A stretch of 48,141 bases of DNA from Sergeia podlipaevii (lineage: Eukaryota > Euglenozoa > Kinetoplastea > Trypanosomatida > Trypanosomatidae): the NCBI GenBank assembly GCA_030849805.1, contig JASANZ010002118.1, positions 1 to 48,141 of the forward strand, written 5' to 3'. The notes below the pieces were generated by a model. That model was not told where the DNA came from. It saw only the letters and a program-made list of their open reading frames with translations, and searched no databases. Position numbers and translations under genes: made by a program. Positions within the stretch are counted from its first letter, which is position 1; every line of letters starts with the position of its first letter. Below are positions 34,415 to 44,393 of this stretch, one piece after another.

Positions 34415-37400
34415 ATGGACGAATTGTCCAGTAGTTATACGGACTACGATTACTCCGGCGATTACACAGATTACACAGATTACAGTACGTCCACTACCAT
34501 AAATGATGAACTGTCTCCAATGTGGGAACAGATCTCACGCATGCCGTTCGTGCAGCTAGAGCAAACAAAAGATTATGCATACATAGAAAAAGTGGCCAGC
34601 CTTGTTGCAGGCTATCAATTTTCTGGGATAGACAAGCGTATGTCGGAGCCTAGGTACACAATGTGCATAGCGCGGTTGCTGAAGCTTTTAAGTAGCAAAT
34701 GCTCATCTCGTGTCGAAGAACTTTCACAAGCTTTGCGTTCGAGCGAAGATACGTTCAATGCTAAAGTGGATCTTCAGGTAAAGGAAATAGAGCGTCTGCG
34801 AAATGATTTAGAAGAAGCATTGTGCATTACAGGCGCTGAAGATGCTGACGTAAAGCGGCAACGACTGCGCGAAAGCGGTGAAATAAAGGCTCTCAAACTG
34901 GAAAACGATAATCTCGCGCTCGAGCTGCGGCGAGTAAGTCGCATGAATGACGAGCTGAATCAAACTCTCAAGGCACGCGAGGAGGATCGCAAGACGCTAG
35001 CGACAAACTACGAAAAGATGCAGCTTGAATACAAGCATCTCGTCAGTCGCTACTCGAAATTGCTGGAAAAGTCCAACAAGAGCGAAAACTCACTGGCTGA
35101 TGTCAAGGATAAAGAGAAGAGCCGTCGGGTTGCTATGGACAACAAAGTCGAGAAGTTAGAGAAGCGAGTGGCAGAGTTGCAGAAGGAAAGCGCCAATCTG
35201 GTGAAATCTCGCGATCGTGCGGAGGACATTTGTGAGCGCCGCGAGACTGAGGCTCTGCGTGACATGAATCAATTGAAGCATCTGACGGAGCAAATTATCA
35301 AGGAGGAGCGGGAGAAGCTGGCACAGCGAAACAAGGAGTTTGCCTTTTACAAGGAAGAAATGGATGCGCACATTGAGAAAATATTGAGTCAACACGAGGA
35401 AGAAATGCATCTCAAAGAAGAGGAACTTGCCCTTTTGAACCGGCAGCTTGAAAAGACCGGCGACGCACGCCAAAAGAGGCGCTTTGACGATGACGATAGC
35501 TGCTTCTCGGAAAGCAACACAACGGACCCAACTGACACACTTCTTGAGGAGAAGGTGCCCGCTATGACTGCGGACGTAGCACACCAGCGCCTCGTGTCCG
35601 AGCAACGCCGACTGGAGCGCGAAAATGATGATCTCTTGGCTCAAGTGGAGCAACTAGAAATGAACCTCGAAGCCATTGAGGAGGAGAACAAAAAGCTGAA
35701 TAGACTAGTGACCAACTATGAGCGCGGCGACGATGGCCTCCGCAAACTTCGGCATGAGTTAGACGACGCGAATCGCTCTGTCGAGCGACTGCAGGCCGAG
35801 AGTGCCCAACTGCGTGAACGTCTCAACAGCATGGATGACTCTCTCACGTTCACGGCCGCCCTGCAGGAGCTTTGCAGAAGGATTGGGGTGACGGAGGATG
35901 AGATTAACAGCCTTCGCCCGCAGAATGCGGCTGCGTTTAGTGAAATGGACACTCTCAAGGAAGAACTGAATATTCTGAAGGAAGAGGTGGAGTGGCTTGA
36001 GAAAGAGCGACGCCACTGGATGAACAAGGTGCGGTTGCAGCCCCTCATGGACACGAAACTGCGCTTCGAGCTCGGTCTCACTTCTGAGCAACTGCGCCAG
36101 CTTGACAACCTTGTCGATCAAATGCGTGAGGGGCGTGTCGTGGTGGAAGATGACGAGGCCCCAGATTACAAAAAGAAGTACTTTATGGAGCTCGATGCGC
36201 GCCGTCGTGACGCTAGTCAGTTCAACGAGTATGTCAAGCAGAAGATTGATACTGCACTCCAACAAGCCTTTGGCGGTGTTGAGACGCAGGACGCGGTGAC
36301 AGCGATTTCGCGCCTTAAAGACCACATGGATGCCATAATCACCGGGGCCGGGCAAGTAGACGGCAGTGGCGCGCCGACTGAGTCAGCAGGCGCACCCTTG
36401 TTTTTCCAGCAGCAGACACAAGAGCCGTATGGGGCGGATGCGGGACTCCTGCGGGAACGTGTAGAGAGCCTCCAGCGCCGACTGCACGAGTCTGAACTGA
36501 CGATGCGAGATAGCGCAGCCACGGTTGCCTCTCTGCGTGAGCGCCTCGCTGCTGTGGTAGCGGAGCGCGATTTAGTGTCGAAGGAGCGTGATCAGTACCG
36601 TGACGCCATATTTGATGCGGCTGGTCTTGCTGCTGAGGAGGCCGATCGTGCCGAGGAGGCAAGTTTTTCAGCAATGCCGGACCCCGCGGACGCCGATAAG
36701 ATGCCAGCAGCGGGCTCTAGCGCGTCTACTGCTGGAATTCGTCTCAGTAATGCAAAGTGGGCGACGGTTTCTACTACACTGCGGGAGCAACTTCACGCGA
36801 AGGACACCATTATTGCTTCTTTTGGGGAGCAGGTGCACCAGCTTCAAGCGAAGATGGCGGCGCAAGCGGAGGCGGCGCAAAGGACACGCGAGGAAACCAA
36901 GGCGGAGGCAGAGCAACACCAGCTCCTCAGGGATCAACTCGCGGCAGCAACGGAGCTGAACGAGGACCTAGCAGAGCGCAACCGCGAACTTGAGAAGACA
37001 GCCAAGGACCTTCAAGAAGGTCTACAGCTAAGAGACGATGCCGGCGAGGATTCTCGGTCGATGGTGAAGGATGCACCAAGTAGCAGCAGTGGTGGATCAC
37101 GTGCGCTCCTACAGAAGATTGTGCTGCTGCGCCGCCGCGAGGCTACACTTCTGCAGAGGCTGCGGCGCTCTGTGACAGCCCAGGAGGAAGCAACTGCGTC
37201 AGAGCGGGCGGTGCGTGAGACACTTGGGCGTACGCTTGCATCTCTTCAGGCTGCGATGGGGGAACAGACTATCAGTGGTGGTGCCGCGTCTTCTCCATCC
37301 TACTCTTCTTTAGGGACTGGCTTTGTTCTTCCCCCTTCCTCTTCACGGCACAATACTGAAGAGCAGATGCTGGATCACTTGCATCGCTCAGTGGATGATC

Positions 37401-40400
37401 TGCTGAATGGCAGACTGTTTCGTGAGGACGCTCGCTTCTTGGCTCATCTACAACAAGTGTACAGGGTGCTTGAACATGTGGAGGAGCTGACCGAGCTGAG
37501 GTTGTCGCATCGAGCTCAAATTCGAAAAACAGAGGAGCTACAGAAGACAGTCGATGAGCAGGCTGTGGAGCTGGAGTCACTGCGTGTGTCTTTGGCAAAT
37601 GCAAGCATTATCGCTCAGGCGCCAAGCACTAGTGGTCAGAGAACTGCCAGCAAGCAAGAAGGAGAGGCAGCGACTGCTGCTGCTGTTGCTGTAGAGGACA
37701 AACTGGCCATGGCTGGTAAGTGGGAGGCGGAGGCGGCAGCGTGGCGGCACAAGTACGCACTTGCGACAAAGCGACTGGATGCCAAGGTGGATGAAGTGTC
37801 CGTGCTGGAGAAGGATCTGGACGCGATGCGTGAGGAACTAATTGACACGCGAGAGCATGTTGGTAGCATTCTTCGGGGGTACGAAGAGAAGCGGAAGGGC
37901 GGAGTGCAGGCAGAAGGCTCACCGCCTGGTGGTTTCCCAGCGGCAGTGGAGGGCACAGACGCTAGAGAGGGGCAAGGTGGGAAGCCCGCCACACAAGAGC
38001 AGCCAGCGCCGCCGCTGCGAGAGAGCAACAACAACGGTGCGCTAGACGCAATTGCGAGGGCAGAATATCTCGAGCGAGAGGTGGCACGGCTCAAGTCTAT
38101 TAATCTTGCTCTTCTCACTAGCTCGCTGGATGCGCAGGGCCAGATACGATCACTGGAAATAGAGGTGGAGAGCAAGACGCAAGAGGTGACGCTCATTCGC
38201 AGTTCCGGTGATGCCCACGTGGTGAGCGACTTTGTGAGCGCAGCAATTCGTGAGCACGCTGCGTTGCGCAAGCAGAGCGAGCTTGCAATGATTACAGCAA
38301 AGCGACTGCGTGTGCAGCTTGCCGCTACGGAGGCGAACTACTACATCGCAGCCAACGAGGCCACTTCGTACCGCATGAGTGCACACCGCTTGTATCGACG
38401 CTACGTGGATGAGACCGTGCGTGTGGTAGACTTTTTGCGTGGCGTGCAGCGGCACGTGCGCGGCGCCATGAGTCCACATAGAGTGGAGGTGATGGATCGG
38501 CGCCTGCGCGGTGTCGCCCAGGAGCTCCAGACCAGTCTGGCACGCGGCAAGTCTCTCTCCATGCGTCTGGCCGATCAGACCGCGGCGGTGGTGACGCTGG
38601 AGCAGCAGCTGGCGTTGATGAAGATGAACACAAGCGACAGCAAGGATGGCCTGGCAGACGCAGTGGAGGCAAAACTGCGCGAAGCTCGTGCTCAGACCCG
38701 CGAGCATGCCCGCCAGCTGGCGGAGTGCCGCGAGGACTGCAAGCACGCTCAGGCAAAGACGGCACGCATCGAGGCGCACGTGCAATTACTGAATGAGGAG
38801 CTGGCGAGGCTTGAGTTTGCCGGGGTTTCTGGCGCGCGAGCGGCTGCCTTGGACGAGAATGTGCTGGAGAAACTGCACGGGCTGCGCGAGTCTGTTTTGG
38901 CCTCTCAGCACGAGACGCTTCTCAACACTTCTGGGCGCGCGCTTGTTCCCGCACTCAACACCGCTAGTGGTTTCGGCAACGGCGCTGACACGGACACGGC
39001 AATTAGAGAGTATAAGGGTTCCTTACTCAAGCAGGGAGAGCTGTTTAAGGAGTGCGCAAGTCTGCGCGTTAAGGTGGAGGGGCAGCGCGTAGAGCTTGCG
39101 GCGGCTGCAGCGGCAGTTAGTGAACACAGAGCAGAGTTAGTGCGTTTTGAGGAACAGCAGCACCAGCAACAGCGGCAGTTGCTCGAGGAGCGCGCGCGAG
39201 CCGAGGCACGGGAGGCGAGACTTCAGAGATCTCATGAGGCGCAGCGTGACGTCGCCGCACGCGCCACGGAGCGCACGGTGCGAAGCTTGCAGGACATGAT
39301 GAAGGCGAAGGAAGAGGCGCTGCAGCAGCTGCGACGCCAGCTAGACGTGGAGCGGCGTCGCTTTGTGGAACAGCAGGTGGCTGAAGCCGCACGCATGGAG
39401 CGACTGCACGAAAATCTCTTTCATGAAAATGCAGCGATGGTGGAGAGGCTGAAGGAGGCGGTCGCTGGAGCTGCTGGGGACTCCTTCATGGCGTGCCAGA
39501 GTCAGTTGCCTTCGCAGGATGGTGCTGCGTCTTACCGACTGGAGGATGGTAACTCGACAGCGGTGGCAGAGCAGCTTCAGGCGCTCACGGCGGAAACGGT
39601 CCGTCTGCAGTCTGAAGTGAAGCACGCACGCACCACAAACATTGTGCTCGAGTCCCAGCTAGGGCAGCAGGTGCAACTGGCCCAAGACCTGCAGGCGCAA
39701 ATCACCGCGCTGGAGATGCACAAGGCACAGCACAAATCTTCCTTTGCGTTGTCTCCCGGTACTTCTGCTGTTGTGGATAGTAGTGCTGTTGGAAGCAACG
39801 GGTACACCCCAGAAGCAGGGGCTATCGCTGCTGCTACTGCTGCCACCGCAAATACAGATGCGCTGACTGGCATTGTGAGGAGCCAGTCGGCCCTTCTCGA
39901 CAGTCTGCGGCAACGTGAACTCTCACTGAGTCAGGCTCTGCAGCGCGAACAGCAGCAGCGGACGGCGGCCGAGGAGCAACTGGAGGCTGCGCGGCTGCGA
40001 CTTACTGAGCACGGCGGTGCAGTCGATCTTGCGACGCGCATTATTGGTGCCACAGGTGGTCTTGGCAAGGGCGAAGACATGGCCTTTGGAGAATCCCCAA
40101 CGGTAGCGCAGGAGCTGCGTGTGCAGGTGGCACAGCTAGAGCAGGAGGTGCGTACACTGCGCGCACAACTAGCCGAGGAGCGGCGCGCGTTTGAGGGAGT
40201 TCAGGTGGACGCTGAGGAATGGCAGTCGCACCTGGCAGCATTGCAGGCCCAAGTAGCGTCTCAGCAGGCGGAAGTGGATAGATCAAGAGAACTTGCCGCG
40301 CTCAACGCGGCTTTGCGTGGCGACTTGAATGCGGTCAAGGAGCAAAACGACAAATTGGTACTCGCGGCCTCCGTACTGCGCCAGAAACTCATGGATGAGG

Positions 40401-42643
40401 CGCACCGCTCCGGTGAGAACTCACGGCAGCATCAGCAAGAGATGGCGCTGGCGCAGCGCATGGGATCGATTCAGCAAGAGTCTGCGGAGAGCATGAAGGT
40501 GCTGGATGCGCGGGTGCGCAAGGTGCAGCGTGAGCTCGCTCAGCGTGTGGAGAAGGAGGAGGCAGCTCACGCCAAGGCGGAGGAAGCTCAGCGGCTACTC
40601 TACAGTCTTCACTTGCAGCTTAGGGAGAAGGAGCGCGAGATTGCTGAGTTCAAGCGCGCTCGATCGGCTGCTGCGGCAGCCGCTACATCAGTGACTCCAC
40701 GTGGTGAAACAGCGGGAGCTGCCGTAGGGAGTGGCCAGGCGCCACCACGAGTAGAGAAAGGCACCCAAGTATTGCTGAGCGGTGTGGTGCCTTCACCTAC
40801 TACTGCCGGCGCCTTCGATTTATCGCCGAAGGACTTGGGGCTCACCGTTTCGCCAGTTGCGATGCCTTCTGCACGAAGGGATAGCAATGGCGGCAGCGGC
40901 AGAGCTATGCTGGGTCAAACTACGGCAGAGAAGGGCCTTGCGGAGGGGAAGCTAGAGAAGCGATCTGCCCCCGCTTCTACACCTACAACTACTACTACTC
41001 TCGTTGGGTCGGAGGCGGCGTTACTGCCGCAAGTCGCAGGTATCGTCTCCCGTGAGGTGCAGAAACATCAGCGCGACAATTTAGCTCAGCTCTCGCTTCT
41101 TAGGAGCACCGTCACACGACATGAGCAGGACCTGGCCGCTTCGCAGGAGCAGCTGAGGGCGGAGCGAGCTGCCACACGGGCACTGCGAGGGCAACTAGCG
41201 CAGCTCAAGAAGGAGAGCGAGGAGGCGGCTACTGTGCGTGCACGTGAATTGCTGATCCAGCGGGCATCGTCAGCGGACGCGAGGAAGGCGACAACGGCGG
41301 TGAGCGGAAAGGACACCACCTCACCAAGTGTAGCGGCGAGCGAGACTGCGACGATGCAACTGGAGCAGCTGAGAGAGCGAGTAAAGGAGCTGGAGAGCCA
41401 ATTAGAGGCAGTTCCGGCCATCTTCCGGCCCCGTGGCGGCAGAAACGCCGGCGAGTTGGTCGGCCCAGACCCAGCGGCCCCCATTCCCGAGACCGCCATG
41501 GCCAGTCCCACAGATATACGCACCCACGTCCGCACCGTTGCTCATCTGGAGTCTGTGATTGATGCACTGCGCGAAGTGGTCGCGGTGGAGGCGCCACGCC
41601 GAGCCCAGGAGCTAGAGCACGCTCTTGCTGGCGCGAACCGCACATTGCACCGCATCGCAGTTGATTTGGCTCTTGTGAAGGGTCTGCAAACGCAGCAGGT
41701 GTTGGATATTTATGGGGTACCAGCTGTGCAGGCAGAGCGGACGCAGGGGGACCTAGAAGCGAAGCTACTCCAGCAGGCGAACGAGCTGCTAGACTACCGC
41801 TTTGCGAAGGAGACGTTGACGCTGCAGAAGGAGAGGGCGGAGCGACACCTGCGTGATATCACGAGCGTGGACGCAGTTGCAGCCGCGGCCAATACCCCTG
41901 GCGATGGCACGTCTGGCATGCGTGCCCAACAGAAGATTCAACAGCAACGAAACCAGCTAGAGGCCTTGGAGGCCGTTGTGGATAACCTCAAGCTTGTCAT
42001 TGAGAAGTTGCAGCGCGAGAACGCTGATCTGCACGTTCGTTTGGGGAATGCTGGTGGCACACTCGCAGCGGCAGGTGGCTCAGCGTCCACCGTGCGACAT
42101 ACAGCTCTCTTGCGCGAAGTGAAAAACCTCAAGGCACGCGAGAGGGATCTCAGCACGCAGGTTGCTCTTCTTTCCAAGCGCCTAGCAGACTCTGGCAGTC
42201 GTGGCCCCATCATGTCTGAGCAGCACGCCAAGTTGCAACTTCGCCTCGCTGCAGCCCAGGCGCAGTCAGAGCAGTATCACAGTGAGCTGGAAGCTTTGCG
42301 AACTCAACTGGAGCACGAAAGTGGTGGCGGTGGCGGTGTGAGTGCACGGTCACAGTTCGTAGACTATCGTGGCGTGCGCCCTTTAGCCTCGTCGACGGAG
42401 TTTGCAGGTGAGCTCGCCACCGCTGCCAGGCACGGCGCTAGTGATGTGTTGGGTGTGGTACCGCCTCCACTACCGGAGGCGCCAGTCGTGCAACGGCGGC
42501 TGCGGGCCCACCACGGAGGGGAAGAAGGGACTGAAGCCGATTCACAGCGTCGCTTGAGCGGCCTGCAAGGACGAACACAGCAGCAGCACCCTGCCGACTA
42601 CCACCACGCTAGTGCACGACATCACCACTTAAGGGATTTGTAG
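34415..42643 (+). CDS. Giant coiled-coil protein, 2742 aa, possible CEP290-type transition-zone protein
   Basis: One unbroken frame of 2742 residues from an ATG three bases after an acceptor AG. The N-terminus is acidic with repeated TDY/DY units (about 8-24), followed by a short globular helical region (about 35-95, with YAYIEKVASLVAGYQF and CIARLLKLLSSKC). Most of the remainder is coiled coil rich in Glu, Gln, Arg, Ala and Leu, interrupted by Ser/Ala/Gly-rich linkers at about 745-790, 875-895, 1070-1095, 1155-1205, 1780-1815, 2080-2190 and 2580-2742. A conserved-looking segment is EEVEWLEKERRHWMNKVRLQ (about 523-542). Length, the start-of-coil arrangement and a C-terminal ALEAVVDNLKLVIEKLQREN motif recall CEP290, the ciliary transition-zone tether, but coil composition alone can mislead; other flagellum-attachment or basal-body giants are alternatives. 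The first 1.5 kb is poorer in GC than the rest. A TA repeat starts 14 bases past the stop. Confidence 0.9.
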   Translation: MDELSSSYTDYDYSGDYTDYTDYSTSTTINDELSPMWEQISRMPFVQLEQTKDYAYIEKVASLVAGYQFSGIDKRMSEPRYTMCIARLLKLLSSKCSSRVEELSQALRSSEDTFNAKVDLQVKEIERLRNDLEEALCITGAEDADVKRQRLRESGEIKALKLENDNLALELRRVSRMNDELNQTLKAREEDRKTLATNYEKMQLEYKHLVSRYSKLLEKSNKSENSLADVKDKEKSRRVAMDNKVEKLEKRVAELQKESANLVKSRDRAEDICERRETEALRDMNQLKHLTEQIIKEEREKLAQRNKEFAFYKEEMDAHIEKILSQHEEEMHLKEEELALLNRQLEKTGDARQKRRFDDDDSCFSESNTTDPTDTLLEEKVPAMTADVAHQRLVSEQRRLERENDDLLAQVEQLEMNLEAIEEENKKLNRLVTNYERGDDGLRKLRHELDDANRSVERLQAESAQLRERLNSMDDSLTFTAALQELCRRIGVTEDEINSLRPQNAAAFSEMDTLKEELNILKEEVEWLEKERRHWMNKVRLQPLMDTKLRFELGLTSEQLRQLDNLVDQMREGRVVVEDDEAPDYKKKYFMELDARRRDASQFNEYVKQKIDTALQQAFGGVETQDAVTAISRLKDHMDAIITGAGQVDGSGAPTESAGAPLFFQQQTQEPYGADAGLLRERVESLQRRLHESELTMRDSAATVASLRERLAAVVAERDLVSKERDQYRDAIFDAAGLAAEEADRAEEASFSAMPDPADADKMPAAGSSASTAGIRLSNAKWATVSTTLREQLHAKDTIIASFGEQVHQLQAKMAAQAEAAQRTREETKAEAEQHQLLRDQLAAATELNEDLAERNRELEKTAKDLQEGLQLRDDAGEDSRSMVKDAPSSSSGGSRALLQKIVLLRRREATLLQRLRRSVTAQEEATASERAVRETLGRTLASLQAAMGEQTISGGAASSPSYSSLGTGFVLPPSSSRHNTEEQMLDHLHRSVDDLLNGRLFREDARFLAHLQQVYRVLEHVEELTELRLSHRAQIRKTEELQKTVDEQAVELESLRVSLANASIIAQAPSTSGQRTASKQEGEAATAAAVAVEDKLAMAGKWEAEAAAWRHKYALATKRLDAKVDEVSVLEKDLDAMREELIDTREHVGSILRGYEEKRKGGVQAEGSPPGGFPAAVEGTDAREGQGGKPATQEQPAPPLRESNNNGALDAIARAEYLEREVARLKSINLALLTSSLDAQGQIRSLEIEVESKTQEVTLIRSSGDAHVVSDFVSAAIREHAALRKQSELAMITAKRLRVQLAATEANYYIAANEATSYRMSAHRLYRRYVDETVRVVDFLRGVQRHVRGAMSPHRVEVMDRRLRGVAQELQTSLARGKSLSMRLADQTAAVVTLEQQLALMKMNTSDSKDGLADAVEAKLREARAQTREHARQLAECREDCKHAQAKTARIEAHVQLLNEELARLEFAGVSGARAAALDENVLEKLHGLRESVLASQHETLLNTSGRALVPALNTASGFGNGADTDTAIREYKGSLLKQGELFKECASLRVKVEGQRVELAAAAAAVSEHRAELVRFEEQQHQQQRQLLEERARAEAREARLQRSHEAQRDVAARATERTVRSLQDMMKAKEEALQQLRRQLDVERRRFVEQQVAEAARMERLHENLFHENAAMVERLKEAVAGAAGDSFMACQSQLPSQDGAASYRLEDGNSTAVAEQLQALTAETVRLQSEVKHARTTNIVLESQLGQQVQLAQDLQAQITALEMHKAQHKSSFALSPGTSAVVDSSAVGSNGYTPEAGAIAAATAATANTDALTGIVRSQSALLDSLRQRELSLSQALQREQQQRTAAEEQLEAARLRLTEHGGAVDLATRIIGATGGLGKGEDMAFGESPTVAQELRVQVAQLEQEVRTLRAQLAEERRAFEGVQVDAEEWQSHLAALQAQVASQQAEVDRSRELAALNAALRGDLNAVKEQNDKLVLAASVLRQKLMDEAHRSGENSRQHQQEMALAQRMGSIQQESAESMKVLDARVRKVQRELAQRVEKEEAAHAKAEEAQRLLYSLHLQLREKEREIAEFKRARSAAAAAATSVTPRGETAGAAVGSGQAPPRVEKGTQVLLSGVVPSPTTAGAFDLSPKDLGLTVSPVAMPSARRDSNGGSGRAMLGQTTAEKGLAEGKLEKRSAPASTPTTTTTLVGSEAALLPQVAGIVSREVQKHQRDNLAQLSLLRSTVTRHEQDLAASQEQLRAERAATRALRGQLAQLKKESEEAATVRARELLIQRASSADARKATTAVSGKDTTSPSVAASETATMQLEQLRERVKELESQLEAVPAIFRPRGGRNAGELVGPDPAAPIPETAMASPTDIRTHVRTVAHLESVIDALREVVAVEAPRRAQELEHALAGANRTLHRIAVDLALVKGLQTQQVLDIYGVPAVQAERTQGDLEAKLLQQANELLDYRFAKETLTLQKERAERHLRDITSVDAVAAAANTPGDGTSGMRAQQKIQQQRNQLEALEAVVDNLKLVIEKLQRENADLHVRLGNAGGTLAAAGGSASTVRHTALLREVKNLKARERDLSTQVALLSKRLADSGSRGPIMSEQHAKLQLRLAAAQAQSEQYHSELEALRTQLEHESGGGGGVSARSQFVDYRGVRPLASSTEFAGELATAARHGASDVLGVVPPPLPEAPVVQRRLRAHHGGEEGTEADSQRRLSGLQGRTQQQHPADYHHASARHHHLRDL

Positions 42644-42652
42644 TGCTCAGGG

Positions 42653-42656
<4 letters not shown>

Positions 42657-42689
<33 letters not shown>
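42657..42689. repeat. (TA)n microsatellite, 16 units
   Basis: Alternating T/A for 33 bases starting 14 bases after the TAG stop of the giant gene, thus at the very beginning of its 3' UTR, mirroring the tract just past tandem copy 2. Confidence 0.94.
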
Positions 42690-42692
<3 letters not shown>

Positions 42693-43161
42693 TGTATTGC
42701 TTCCTCGTTGTGATTGCGGGATCTTTTTTTTTTGTTTGTTTGTGTGTTTGTGATAACTGGCTGTATGCAATCAGCTTCCGATAGATAGAATTTGTTTTTT
42801 ATCTTCTCTCTCCCCCTCTTTTTTTTTTTTTTGTGTGTGTATGTTGTGTTGCTCCTTCTGAATGTGCGATTTGTTCGAAATGACAATTGCAACTGATATA
42901 TGCTAAATATATATTAAATATATATTCATAGAAGAAACTGAAGAGGGTTTCTAATTGTAAATTTTATTTTTTCCAAGTCCTACAAGAGTACTTTCTTTCA
43001 AACATTCAAGCAAGCAAACAGCCACTGAGTCTATTTTTTTTTCTTCCTTGTATTTAACCCATTTTTTTTTCTGCTATATATATTGAGACTGCGGAAGAAC
43101 AGCAGCACGCAATAGAGCAGTTAGTCTGCTTTGCCCTCCTTTTTTTTTTGATCTACTTGCT

Positions 43162-43204
43162 GCCTTTTTCTCTCTCTCTCTCTCTTCTTTCTGTACACAT
43201 TCAG
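43162..43204 (+). promoter_or_regulatory. Spliced-leader acceptor of the Kish gene
   Basis: A long pyrimidine tract containing (TC)8 is followed by TGTACACATTCAG, the AG at 43203-43204. This gives a 100-base leader and is one of the strongest acceptors in the window. Confidence 0.75.
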
Positions 43205-43304
43205 CGTGCAACAGGTATTCGTCATATACACACATATATAGATAGATATATTGTTAAAAGAGGGTTAGGTTTAGTCAGGTCATTTAGCCCACTTGGTAGG
43301 AGAG

Positions 43305-43526
43305 ATGAGTGCGCTCTTCGATTTTGAGACGTTTGTGTACGTGATGCTGCTGGTGGTTTGCACCGCGACGTACATTCGGCAGTACAGCCCCACAGCGTTT
43401 CATCGTGACAGTACCGAGCTCTACAAAAAGTTCTTGTACAAGTGCAGTGTAGTGGGGGACCGTCTGTCCCCATGGGTGTCGCTGGGCTGCATCGTGGTGA
43501 TGCTTAGAATCATTCTCGTCCACTGA
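43305..43526 (+). CDS. Kish / TMEM167 family secretory-pathway protein
   Basis: 73 residues from the ATG at 43305; a TTG four codons upstream is not a credible start. Human TMEM167A (Kish-A), from memory, runs MSAIFNFQSL..ICTCAYIR..SP; here the protein reads MSALFDFETFVYVMLLVVCT and continues ATYIRQYSP, then KFLYKCSVVGDRLSPWVSLG and a final hydrophobic CIVVMLRIILVH. Length (72-74 residues), two membrane segments (about 8-25 and 55-72) and the WKC/GERxSP-like middle all fit. Kish is a Golgi membrane protein needed for constitutive secretion. It is likely to act together with the general ER-Golgi traffic machinery, to which the coatomer zeta subunit in this window also belongs, but the two genes are on opposite arms. 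The short length makes it easy to miss in automated annotation. Confidence 0.88.
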   Translation: MSALFDFETFVYVMLLVVCTATYIRQYSPTAFHRDSTELYKKFLYKCSVVGDRLSPWVSLGCIVVMLRIILVH

Positions 43527-44393
43527 GTGTGGATGTGTATGATACTACTTGCATTTCTACTCGGATGAATCATTCTAGCACCTCGCACAGGGATAGTGAA
43601 GGGACGATGTTGCTGCCAATTGAGCTGGTGTATGTGTGTGTGTGAGGGGGAGGGGGAGGGGGTGGCTTCTCGAGAACTGTTTTCGCCCCTCCTTGCTGCA
43701 GTGGTTATGTTTGTATTGTGTACTATATTGTGTGTGTGTGTGTGTGTGTGCTTTTTTTTTGTGTGTGTGCCTTTTTTTTCTCTCTGAGATGCGGGTGTGA
43801 ATGTTGCGCCTATATTGGTGTATTTGCGTCAAAAACAATTTTCTTCTTCTTTTTTTTCCCCGCTTTGCTTGCCTTTTATTTGGAGGCGAACGTAGCGTGG
43901 CAGATGTTGTGCTAATGCAAGTGGACTGTATTGAATGACATCCGTAACGAGATGTGTATGCTTGACACTTCTTTTTTTTTTTTCTTTCTTTACGCTCTCT
44001 TTTTTTTTTCTTTCTTTGCTTGCTACCAGTTTTTGACAACACATAATTTCTATCATTGTCATTATTGTTATCTTTGAGTAGGAGAACAAGTACTGTAGCT
44101 AACAGGATTTACTACACTTCACAAAAAAAAAAAAAAGGAGCTCCCCTCCCCCCTCTCAATAGAAAGAACTTTTTTTTTGGCATCAACGCGATACACACTC
44201 ATCTCAATACAGTTACACACACACAGTAGCGACAACGTTTTTCTTGTTACCGTTGATATCGTATTTATATATTTCATTGCCAGGGAGGAATACTAACGAA
44301 TATATTTTGTGAAGAATAAAGGGTGAGAAAGTGAAGTGGGCACACACACACATCGTTGCTTAATTTACATTTCCCTTTTTTTTAAAAAAAAAA
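43527..44393. other. Intergenic spacer with GT repeats and G-rich motif
   Basis: No gene seen. It contains a G-rich motif at 43646-43662, GT repeats at 43731-43750, T-runs (43752-43760, 43970-43983, 44001-44010) and a TTTATATATTTCATTGCCAG element ending near 44282 that could be the acceptor for the NDUFA5 gene (about 110-nt leader). Confidence 0.5.
43731..43750. repeat. (GT)n microsatellite
   Basis: About ten GT units on the plus strand in the 3' region of the Kish gene, followed by a T9 run and four more GT units. Confidence 0.88.

Larger units (their letters stand above)
42644..43304. other. Intergenic spacer with TA tract
   Basis: No gene seen. It holds the TA tract at 42657-42689, T-runs at 42725-42734, 42819-42832 and 43140-43149, a ATATATTAAATATATATT stretch near 42900-42925, and the strong Kish acceptor at the right. 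Confidence 0.5.

Noticed and set aside
38150..38785. 211-codon minus-strand frame inside the giant coiled-coil gene
   Set aside because: Antisense shadow in a high-GC, Ala/Arg/Glu-rich coding region; several comparable shadows occur along the gene.
43260..43275. GGGTTAGGTTTAG, telomere-like sequence upstream of the Kish gene
   Set aside because: Only about one and a half imperfect units of TTAGGG; far from being an interstitial telomeric array.
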